Shown: piece by piece, positions 9,200 through 21,100 of the stretch
How the letters are laid out: each line of letters begins with the position of its first letter
Position numbering within the stretch: position 1 is the stretch's first letter
Source of the DNA: Mnemiopsis leidyi
Taxonomy: Eukaryota; Ctenophora; Tentaculata; Lobata; Bolinopsidae
DNA: 36,171 bases
Direction of reading: 5' to 3'
Assembly (NCBI GenBank): GCA_000226015.1
Contig: JH152907.1
Coordinates: forward strand, 3,318-39,488
The notes under the pieces: model-generated
Told to the model about the DNA's origin: nothing
Seen by the model: only the letters and a program-made list of their open reading frames with translations
The model's database searches: none
Position numbers and translations under genes: made by a program

Positions 9200-12100
9200 G
9201 TAAGCAAAAAGTTTTCTTTAGTCCTTTGCTTAAACAATTAAAAAAGATTCATCTTTTTTGATGTGTGTGCCGATAATGCTATAATGGAAGGATGGAGGCA
9301 GTGAATTAGCCAATCAGTTTTGCAAACATGACAGCAGTTGCATAATTGCACATTCTTTTATAACATCCATTTTAGATTTTGAATACAAGGGTAATCCTCT
9401 GGATAAGTTATTAGAGATCAATGAAACTATGATGGCAGTTGCATCAACTCTCTCATGCAATGAACAAGTAAGTTCAGAAATAAAAAAATGTTTACTGAAC
9501 ATAGCAACTTTCTATTATGAAATTGACTAAGAATCTTTGTCAACGTCATCTCCTATCTAAATTATATTATATATTAGCATTTTTCATGTTTTTTCACTCA
9601 GGTGAACCTAGTAGCAAGCAACAAGCCCTTTGAAGTTGTATGGTTTAAAGGTGGCGAGAATGTTTCCGACTTCAGAGATGCTAGAGTTTGGGTAACAGCA
9701 TTCAGAATAATAAATATTGACACCAGTATATCTTTCTTTCTGAAATGAAGTTCAATCAAAGTTTTTGAAAAAAAAAACTATTTTCCGATAGCAATTCTTC
9801 CATGCCTCAGATGTCGGCAGTAGACACAGAAGTTATTATAAAAGTTGAGGGCACTGAGCTTACCCTTCTCGGAGTCAAAAAGTACGATCTAGTTCTCTAT
9901 AACTTTCTAATAGAAGATCATGCCACCTATTTCTGTAAAGTAGTCCAGGGTGATGAAATAATCATGTTGGCAGCCTGGACCGTCCAAGTTAGACAAGGTT
10001 AGGTGATACCTTAAATTTTACATTTTGTTCAGCCGTTCAACAATGAAATGCAACAAATTGTCAGCATAATGAAACGATTCCTTGCTACAGTCATCTAACC
10101 TGATATCATTTCTAAACTAGAAGTGTCGCATGTTAATGCGTTATTTATAATAGTTTCTGTCTGGTCCTTCTTTTCAAGAGTGCTCAACTATTATTCAAAC
10201 CATTCACTCCTCTACCTATAGAAAATTGGTTAACTTATTGTCAACTTAACACCTCAGAGTTTAACTCACTCGAGTACTTCATATCTACACCCGTGGTGGG
10301 CTATCTTAGCGATGCTGTTGGTCCCCAGGGAACCTTATCTAATGAAGTAAGTTGTGTGTTGTTAAGTCTTTACAATCATTCCCCAGGCAAGCTTATCTAA
10401 AGAAGTAAGTTTTGTGCTGTTAAGTCTTTACAATCATTCCCCAGAGAACCTTATCTAATGAGGTAAGTTTTGTGCTGTTAAGTTTTTACAAACATTATTT
10501 AATAATATAATGTAAACAGATCGACGGTTAACTTTGAGTTCTTAATATGTAAATCATCATGGTGATTTATTAAAACAGAATCCGAACTGTGTAAGAGGAT
10601 AAAATAAGAGGATAAAATATAGGCTTGGAACGTAGAAATGGGTTGAACTCATACAAACAACATCCCAGGTAAAAGAAAGCTCCAAAGTGACACTGCTATG
10701 TGGTGGAGTTGGATACTGCCAGGATTTCAACAGGTTGTCCTACACCTGGTACCAGGGAGACACTATTATCGGCAAGGGACGTCAGGTGAGGTTTATTTTT
10801 AGCTCCTCGTCGGAATTATTCAAGATGTGCAGCAATCATCTTATCTTAAGTGATGCTTGTAGTAAATGGTTTTCTCCCATTTGAGTGTTCCCCCAGTAAG
10901 GAAATTAGAAAGCAAGTATGTCAGATGGGAATGTGTTGCAATCCTAAGTAAAGTTAACTCTCGGTTAAAATGGACATGGTAATCACTCATTACTTACATT
11001 GTAAGTGTACGTATGCATGTTTGCCTGGATTAAATGCGAGCCACTTTGGAGAACGAAATGGTTTAACCATCAATGATGTCCGTTTATAAGAAAAGTTCTG
11101 CATTGCACGAGTTTGTCTCATTTCGAGAAACATGGCTAAGTTTGATCTTCATCAAATCTCCTTTACGGATAAACGTTCATTTTTCTATCAACAGACGAAC
11201 GATTAGCCGTATAAATACATACAAAGACAATGGGATGTGTCGATTACCAATGTGGTTACAATTTTGGTGTCAATAAAGCTTTCTCGCTACCCGCACAGTT
11301 GTGATTGCTTACATAATGATCTCATTTGGAACACCATTAGAAATAGAAATAAAATTGTAAATATCTTAATATAACAAATATATATAATAATATAAAAAAA
11401 CTTGAATAATTTTTCCCTTACACAGTTAAACTTCCCAACCTGTTACATTACCGGATCTGAGTTAAAGCTGTTTTTTTCCAAGAACGAAAACTTTTTACTT
11501 ACCCTTATTTGAGAACTGAAATTTTATAGTTTTGAAATGAAAGACTTGTTTTTACAATTATCTATCCTAATCACCCTATATAAATTGCAGTTCCGGTTGG
11601 CACAAGGGGAAAGTGGCAGATACCAATGTGCAGTTCGGTGCGGGACTGACATGGTCACCGATAAAGTTTCTGTCGTCGTCCCTGAACCCGGTGAGTGTCG
11701 TCGTAAGTAAATTTGTCGTCGTTTGTAAGTGTCGTGATTAGTTATTGTCGTCGTTAGTCAATATCATCAATGTTAGTAGGTGTCGTCGTTTACCTAAATT
11801 AAATTTTTACCATAAATTGCCGGACCATTTTTTCATTTTTTACGTCAAATTTGTGCTGATATTGGTGTCATGACATTTTTGTGCTCTGTAATTTCCAAAA
11901 CCCCATTAAAAGTTGACCTGCACACTGCACACCAACAATTACACCACACAACCAAATAAGCAGACGACAATTACCGGCTAACCTGCCAACAAACACCCGC
12001 CTTCTCCCGGGACAGCTACACAGTGGGACCGCCCTACAGCTCTAAAATAGGAGCAGACAGTGACCAATATAGCTTGTCTGGGTGTCTCCTCATTGACGAC

Positions 12101-15100
12101 ACACACACACACAGTCCTGTTCTTGTCGAGCGCTTGACGTCGTGTGTTGGAAAATTAAAGATAATTACGATGTGATTATCATTGCAGGGATATTTTCCTT
12201 GTTTTAAAGATTTTCAGCGAATAAAATTTCGAGATTCAGCTGGTTTACCCGTGTGTGAATGTGTGTGAATGTGTGTGATGGTAGGTGAAGAAGATAACTT
12301 AAATAGCTTGACCGGTACACTGATTTAGAAAATTTAGTTGGTACGTCAGTGTGAACACGTTGAACAAGTGTCGAGACTGGTGATAATTTGAGTTGTCTAT
12401 TTTCAGACTTTGGCAATATTGTTATACGGACATGGTTAATTATTGATTAAAAGTGAGATAGTGGGAATCGGGAAACTGATGTTCTGGTGATTGCAGTAGG
12501 AATCAAGAATACATTGTAATTGATTAACTAATTAGGCTTGGGTCGCTGAGAAAATAGTATCTGCAAATATCTCACGAGCAATTTGGATTGTTGTGGGATC
12601 ACTAAAAAACAAGTAAAATCTCTAAAACCAGTAAAATCACTAAAATGTTAGACAATTACTAAAACAAGTAAAATCACTGGAGGTCGTGGGTTCAATTCCC
12701 GCTCCTGTCCCCTCGCCTTATTTTCCAACCGGTCCTCTGATCGATTCACATGCCAGATCCTGTAGCTTTGCGTTTGCTTGCTCACAACCCCCAATTAACA
12801 ATTATAAAATCACTAAAACAAGTAAAATCTCTAAAACCAGTAAAATCACTAAAATGTTAGACAATTGCTATAACAAGTAAAATCACTAAAACAAGCATAT
12901 AACCGGTAAAACTCTAAAAACAACACTTCAGTGCCGGACATGATCCAGGCTGTGTTCAGTGAAGAGCCGCCCCCCTACAAGGGCTACATTCTGGGTACTA
13001 CTCTGGGGAACATCGACATTCCTTGTTCCGTTACCAACCCTGCTCTCTTTAGGTTGGTATTGTGGCTTTTGTGTCTTTAATCAGTGATGTAGGACTGATT
13101 AGGTACGATTTTTGAGTTATAACATTTTGTAAGATATTAAATTGATGTAAACCTAACACTTTGTCAAACCCAAAAATCTACTATAATTTATCTAATTACA
13201 AAAGAAATACATTTTAATTAATCTACTATAAAAAGAAATTAAATTTCCTCCTATGACTAAATCACCTATAATCTCTTATAGTCGAGTGTACTACTACAAC
13301 GGAGAAGAGATTGAGGTTCCGATAACAGTGTCTCGAGCCAGCAGGTTGGATAGTGGGGTTATACAGTGTACTTTTCTGGATAAGCTCACTAGGACAGTCT
13401 GGGTGCAGAGACTCACCCAAGTAGCTATTATAGGTTTGTGTGTCTGTTTGCGTGTTTGTTTATGTGTGATCTCAAACTTTATCCATTATAGGTTTGTGTG
13501 TTTGTTTGTGTGTCTCAAACTTTATCTACTATAGGTTTGTGTGTTTGTTTGTCTGTTTGTGTGTGACCAAACTTTAGCTATTATAGGTTTGTGTGTTTGT
13601 TTGTGTGTGATCTCAAACTTAATCTGTTATAGGTTTGTGTTTTTGTTTGTCTGTTTGTGTGTGACCAAACTTTAGCTATTATAGGTTTGTTTGTCTGTTT
13701 TTATGTTTGTTTCTGTAATCAACTACAATCATCTGTATTCTGTATGACTGTTATAATCACCTGTAATCGCATGTTATCACCTGTAGTCACATGTAATCAC
13801 CTGTTATAACAAGTAATCACCTGTAATCACATGTACCCCAGGTAAGCCGGAGATATTCACCTCCCTACCGGAGAACATGGCGGTGGGGGACACGTTACAC
13901 GTGTTCCAGTACGAGAGTGTTACTTTCTCCTTCAACGTCACGTGTCCAGGTCGTGTTAAGGTTAGTTATGTGTCACGTGACATATAATATCATGTTTTAT
14001 GTGCTACTCATTTTAGTTTTTGCAGCCGGTAATGAGTAGATAATGGGCAGGTAAGTGTAAAAAGTTCATAGGCACAATTCAGATTTCGGAAATAGGGACT
14101 GTTTTAGAGGTGTTAGTTGTTTACTGCATTAGTGTTTTGAATGAACATAATTTACTTCAAGATTTTAATTCAGAGTTTCGCAGTCCTATTTCTGTTATCA
14201 AAGAAGAACGTTTCAAGAATCAAGCACCTACTTGAAATATGATATCGATTGCTGTTCAATAGAATGCATCTACGCATATACCTTCTTTCTGTCTATAATA
14301 CCTTTTTACTATTATCTTATAATTTTGAATCTGGAATACTACTACTAGGCAGTAAACGGAAGAAGGATGCCTGCATCAGATCCATCTACTTATTAACTGT
14401 ATTCAATTAAATGTATTCACCTTAACAATAAGGTAATATACTGTTATAATATAATGTAATATAATATAAGGTCATTCGTCGTGAAGGCTATTACACAACA
14501 GTCGCTTTCTTTCACAATTTCTGCACTCATCAGCTGGAAAATATCTCCCGATAGCCAGTGCTACATTGAATACGATGGATTTATTTTAGCGTTGATTTCT
14601 TTGTATTTGCCGATGAGCGATCTCCAAGCCAGCTACCCATTAAGTAAATCTCCACAAGTTTTGAGATGACCCGCTCCACTGTAAAATACCTCGTGACGTC
14701 TTAAAACACGTGAAAATATGCTCTAAGTTTGACAGAAGTTCACATCGAATATGACTGATTCATTTTAGCGTTCATTTCTGTTTAATTGTGATTGGAAGGG
14801 GTCGAAGTGGCCACTTTGCTAATAGATCGTCAAGCATTTCCATTAGGTAACGTTTTTAATTACCGAGTTCCGTTGCGAGATACCTCGTGCTTTAAGTTTC
14901 AGAAAGTTTTACAATCTAAACAAGGTAAACAATAGCCTAATTGCTAGTTACTGCTTCGGATAATTCATACCTGAAAAGTGTACTTTGTTTTATTTGTAGA
15001 AGTAGAGGATACTGAGACGCATATTGTAGTTTTGATTGTTGCTGTTCTATTTTACATTCAAGTATAACAAGATATAAGATTATAAAGGCTTGCATATATT

Positions 15101-18100
15101 GATTATGGAGTCTGCTATGAAGTTAAAGATTAGAGAGTGCTTCATTATTTGAAATTGGTAGTTTAAAATTGTTTTATCAACGAAATTTGCCGTACTAATT
15201 ATCAATAACAACCATCTTACTTCTTCTTCTACAATCTTACAAGGAATACTTATGATATAAATGTTATCGTCAAATTATCTATAACAGCCATAGATGCAAT
15301 AACTATAAATTAGTAGCTTTTTTTAGTAGCTTACTTTAACCCAACCTTGTAAATTGTAATAATTATAATATTAAAACACCGACGGGATTTGTTGACTGTG
15401 ATAAAATGCACATTTTAATGTGCTCCAAAGGTGACTTAAAGTAATGCATATGTTCTGCACTTCTGCACTAATATTCGACTAATCTCACACTATTCGCCAG
15501 AGTTAAATGTTTTTGTTTTGTTAGAAATACCTTACCAGATTTTGAGCTTTGAATAAGTGAAGATATTGAGATTAATTTCAGCAGCTTGTGTTTTACATGC
15601 GTCTATCGAGGACTTTTTATAATAAATTTTGGAAATATTCATTTGAATATTTATTGAGGTTTTCATAAAAACTTTTTTCCCCTTTGCTAAGTACTCAAGA
15701 AATAATTCCAATGATCTGAACACTATTCAAACATCCCAATAGAAAGATCGGATAATTGTTTATCAGTCGCATTAGTAAAACAGTGTTTTGTTATTCTCCT
15801 TTTGACTCAAGTAATAGACATAGGATTTAACGGAAGTTTATCAATACAATTCTGCGTTACTACGCTAGACTTCTAACACCATTTTATCTGTTTATTTGTT
15901 TTATAGCTCTTTACTTCATCTCAGCAATGCTGGCTAACTCTTCACTGAACCCTCTCCCAAACCAAGCACGCGGATCTCAATCAGAAATAGAACGACAGTT
16001 TTGGACGACCTACCACATCTTCATCCTAATCTCGGCCTTACTAGGACAAAGCTCCATCCTGGTAGCTTCTCTAAAATACAAGGCTGTAAAACTCCGGCCC
16101 GTCATCGTCACCATCATCGAGCAGATGGCAGTGTGTGATTTTCTACTGGCCATCACCTGGGTGCTGCCAGGGACGGTGTCATTAGTAGCAGGACGGTGGG
16201 TGTTGGGGGAGGTGTATTGTTTTGTTAAGGTTTACTGTTCTGGGTACCTGTACCAGGTGACATGTTGCTTACTGGTACTCTGTACTGCCGCCAAGTTTGT
16301 CATCCTGAAATTCCCGCTGAGAAGTCAGGCATTTGTTATCGAACACAGGAAAAAAAATTGTCTTCCGATATGGGTGATTTCAGGTTTTGTTCCTGTGGGG
16401 TACTTGATTGTCAATAAAACCGATCTGTCATTCAACCAGACTGTCCTTACATGCGAATACAACTTTTCTTCCGAAAACTATAAAAAATGGGGCTACCTTA
16501 TCGGGTATTTTATGGGCGCGCTTAACCTTCTCATGAATGTCTCACTCCTTGTCTTTACTGGCTTTATCCTACACTTTCTGATCAAAGCTCGTTCTGTTTC
16601 ACAAAGAAGTGGGAGTACAAGTCTACGCAAACAAGGAATGATCACAGTACTTCTAACTGCCTTTGTTTTTCTCCTATCCCAAATTCCCAGCATTGTAAAC
16701 AGAGTTCTCGTCTCTGCACTGCTCTACAAGGACGACGAACTCGCCTTTCTGAATCGAGTTGGGAAGAATTATTTCCCGATGTTGATTATCTGCTCCAATT
16801 TCTATATCTATCTGTACTCTGTGAAGAGTTTCAACAAGTTTGTCAAGACTCGTTTTGTCACGTGTTGTATGGCAGAAACACGTGTTGCAGATGTGACAGA
16901 AATAGACAGACTCTCTGGGGGTAGAGTGTACAACTCTAAATGTGCTGTGTCTACTACTTGATGGTAATGTTCCAGTTTATTGGAGTAGTTTGGTTTAATT
17001 GTAAAAATTTGGTGTACAAAGTACCGTTTGAAGAATTATTAAATGAGTGGGAATTGTTTTTGTTTTTTTTTATCTTTTTCTTTTCATCCAAATTGTCTTA
17101 TATGTCATGTGCCAGCGAATGAAAAATGAAACGTAAAAAACCATACAAAGCAACGTCGTTTTGTGATATATGTGGTTTTTTACCCCAAAACAAAAATCTC
17201 TTACTACTAGAACTTAGGTGAATATGAAAGAAACCTTGCTAGATGCAGTACTTTGCACCAAATTGAATGTCAAGAAAAATCATAATGCATCAAATAATGG
17301 CTTTTTACCCGTCGTTGAAGATACACTTTAGGAATATCAAGTCAATAGACAAAGAGATGGTGTTCGACCTGGACTTAAGATTCGTTAAACTTCCTGTTTA
17401 CTTGATGAACCAACCAGGCTGTATTCAAATCCTCAGGTTCTTCCCGTCCTAGATCCACATTAGTCTCATCCTCGCTCAACAAGGAAATCTTCTCAATGAT
17501 TTACTTTTCTTGAAAGACGTTTAGTTTGTAATATTAGTTGTTTTGTTCTTGGAAAGTACTTACTCTGATGTTAATCACTGCACTACTTAAGAAAAGACGG
17601 AGATGGTAAAAATTCCCCAGAATGTTATAAACAGTTGCAATTTTTTTAATTTTTCATGACAAAACTGAATTAAAATTTGATAATATACGGTATGAAAGGT
17701 TTCCCTATTTACGTTTAGGGGTCGTTCACAATGATGACGAATGATGACGGAGGGGGGGAGGGGGGTAAAATTTACCGAAAATTTTCGGTAATTGTTACCC
17801 CCTTCCCCCCTCCGTCATCATTCGTCATCATGACAAAACCCCCCCAAATGTCAGAGGTAAATTACCATAATGACATCATCACAGTCGGAACCCCCCCCAC
17901 TTCATGTCAAAAAAACTTGATTTTTGGTCTTTTTTATTTGCAGTCATTTTAAAAATTTTTTATGCTAAGTCAGTGAAAACACAGTATTTCACCAGATTTA
18001 TGAATCAGAATCTTTACTTAAAATGTTTTTTTCTGATTTTGTTAATTATGATAAAAATTTTCAAAAGAAATCAAAATTTTCAAAAAAATCCTATAAATCC

Positions 18101-21100
18101 TAAAAATTTTTGATGACATCATCATTGGTCAAACCCCCCTCCCCCCTCGTCATCAATCGTCATCATTTGGAAACCCCCCTCCCCCCTAGGTGATGACGTC
18201 ATATGTGAACAACCCCTTATCTCTCTGGCTACAATGATTAGATGAAGATGCATTTTCATGTAATGGCAGCTAAGGTCATTCGCTCCCATTTTGGGATTTG
18301 CCTAAGCCACTCTGTACAAAGGTTATAAATAAATAAATGAATAAATAATGAATCATGATGCCAGCATCATTGCAGTGAACTAAAGAAAAGGTATGTTTTG
18401 GGGCAGAGAGGTCTTTGCCGAAAAACTTGTTGCAATTTCTAAAAACTCATGCATCAACTAAAAATATCATTCATCAACCACGCAAGAACATTCTGATGAT
18501 TCCAAGTCTTGGTAGCGAAATTTACTGGTCGGACAATGTGCCATGCTTAAATTAGCTGTCATCCGACACTGAAAAGCTTTCTCCATATTTTCCAAACCCT
18601 TGATCCAGTGATTAAACCACCTTGAAAACACATAAGTATAGGGATACAAAGGAACTCTGTTTACTATAACTTTATTGTGCTGTATCTTAATGTCGGTGTT
18701 GTTGAACTTCTTATTGACGTAAGAAACCAACCAGCCTGTAAATGCGTCCTCTGGTTCGTGGTATCCCATCTTGATGTCCACCTCCTCGTTCCTTAGCGAC
18801 GCTATTTTTTCGATCACGTCTCTTGAGAGGATGTAGGCTCCACCGGAGCAGTACTGGTGATTTCTGTAGTCCCCTCGTTTTAGTCTGTTGTAACACGAGC
18901 CAGTTAGGATGCTGTCTTTTGGCAAAGATTGGATGCCTCTGGCAAGATTGGGCAAATCAACTAACGTGTCGTGATCAATCTTGATGAAGTATTCGTAGTC
19001 GAAGAATTTGAGGCTTTCCCTCATGCCGAACAAAACTTTGTGTTTGAGGGTGAATTTGCTTTCTTCTTTGTCGACCAAGTAAATGTCGTTGTGCTCGGAC
19101 ACTTCTTCAAAGAATTCATGAGTAAAATTTCGGTTGCGCTTGAGTTTTCCAACTACAAACATGAGTTCGAAATTTAGATACCTCTCGTCAATTTCCTTAA
19201 ATTCCTCATCTTTCCAGCAAGTCCTATTCAGCCATTTGGTTCGCAAGTTTTGACGATAGTCCTCTGAATCCGGCTTTGATGGGATCATGATGACCATGAA
19301 CACCTTTTTCCTCAAAAAAGAAATTTCATTCTTCAATAAAACTTGAACACTTTTATTGGCTTCCCCTTTCTCTGAAGGGACACTGCTCTCTTTGCTATAA
19401 CGTTCAGCTATGTCGATCCTAAGGTTTATTTCTCCACAGTCAGTTGCGGTTATTTTTAGCATACCGCATTGATAGAGGTACAGCAGAAGTCCAATCATAG
19501 AAAAAGATAATATGCATTTTCTCTTATCGATCTTCGTCATGCTGAATTGATTGCAAGGTTTGTATGTGATTTTGATAGGTTTATGTGGAGACACGAGATT
19601 TTTGCATCCCAAGCTTATCAAGGTTTTATATTTCAGCTCCACTCAAGAATGCCACGCCCTTCCCAATAAATTTATATATAATGAATAAAAATGCAAGCTT
19701 TTATGAAAGTTCACCTCAAATGGTTTCTAGGAGTGTAACTTTAAGGTGCACCTGGCTAAACCAGTAAATTAACAGCAAACTGAATAATAGTGGCAGCAAA
19801 TTTAATAATAATTAAAGACACAATCATTCCTACTATCGAAAAACTAACTTTCTCTAAAATAGACTGCGACAACTATGTGAACAAACGTCTTCCTTTAAAG
19901 GACATAATTCAATGTGTTCACCGTTGAGTACCTCTATGAGACTCTGCCCAGATGATCCGACGTAAAACTGAAAGTACCGCACTTACGTGAGGCGAGGTGA
20001 GCACGCTGATACAATCTCTCTCGGAAATTGTAAATATTTCCATCACAATTAAACAATTACGCCACACAAAGTTCTGCAAAACGGGCGTTGTCCTTAATAA
20101 GTAGTGTTCTTTTTCACTGGCTAGATCATTAGTATCAAGCGACAGTCAAAGAACCAACGGCTGCGTCGAGTTAGAATATTTAGTTTTATAAATGTCCTTT
20201 TTAGAGTGGTCTTATGAGATAGTCTGAGGGAAGGGCCAAAAATATGTAATAACAAAATGAAAAAAGAGATAGATAATAAATTGTTAATTTCCATTTTGTT
20301 AGGAAGGGTGGCCTAAAAAACTCTTTTAATTAAATTTTCGTAAATAATCTTATGCATGATTCTGATCAATATTGGTTATCAATTTTAGGGATGATTGACC
20401 TTGTATAGCATTTTTGCTTATTTCTTTTGAAATCGGACAAAAATAAATCGATAGTCATTCAACTCATCGAAAAGAGTAAGGACTAGAATCCATTGGGATT
20501 ACACAAGAATGTTCATCTCAATATCTTCGGAGATCAACGCGAAAACGCCATATTTTGTGATTTATTTTCTCTGCCGATAACAACCCGACGCTTCACGTCT
20601 ATTGAAAACATGCAATGGAAAACATGCTATTGAAAACATGAATAAGTAATCATTTGTCAGATGATTCTAACGGGCACCCAGGCAGCCCAATAGGAGATAG
20701 CGTATACTGTCACGTGTCCCCTTCGAACCAATAGAGAGTGAGCCCTGAGGCCATTTCGAAAGTATCAACTTAAAATATTGATCAGAAGAGGAGTTATTAA
20801 CAAAAATGTAATCGGAAGTTATAAATCGCGAAAAGCTCCATACTTCAGGATTCAGGGTACAATACTCAAACAGCCGATTAACGGTTGTCTATTAGTCTTC
20901 ACATACTATCAAGTATCAACCGAATGGGACTGAAAGTTCAATAATTAAACACACCCTTTATCAACCACTGCAGTATCCCTGAACAATTAAGGTAATTACT
21001 AATAACCCAACATGAACACCTGGAACTCCCTTATTCCCCCACATCTACTCATGATACCACGTGTTAGAATTACCTGCCCTCCTTGTGCCTCCTTGTGTCT

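Noticed and set aside
12676..12760. Functional tRNA gene
   Set aside because: B box only; no A box, anticodon arm or acceptor stem can be drawn.
19541..19642. N-terminal extension of the glycosyltransferase by 34 codons
   Set aside because: It has no ATG; starting at 19540 gives a normal short-tail type II anchor.
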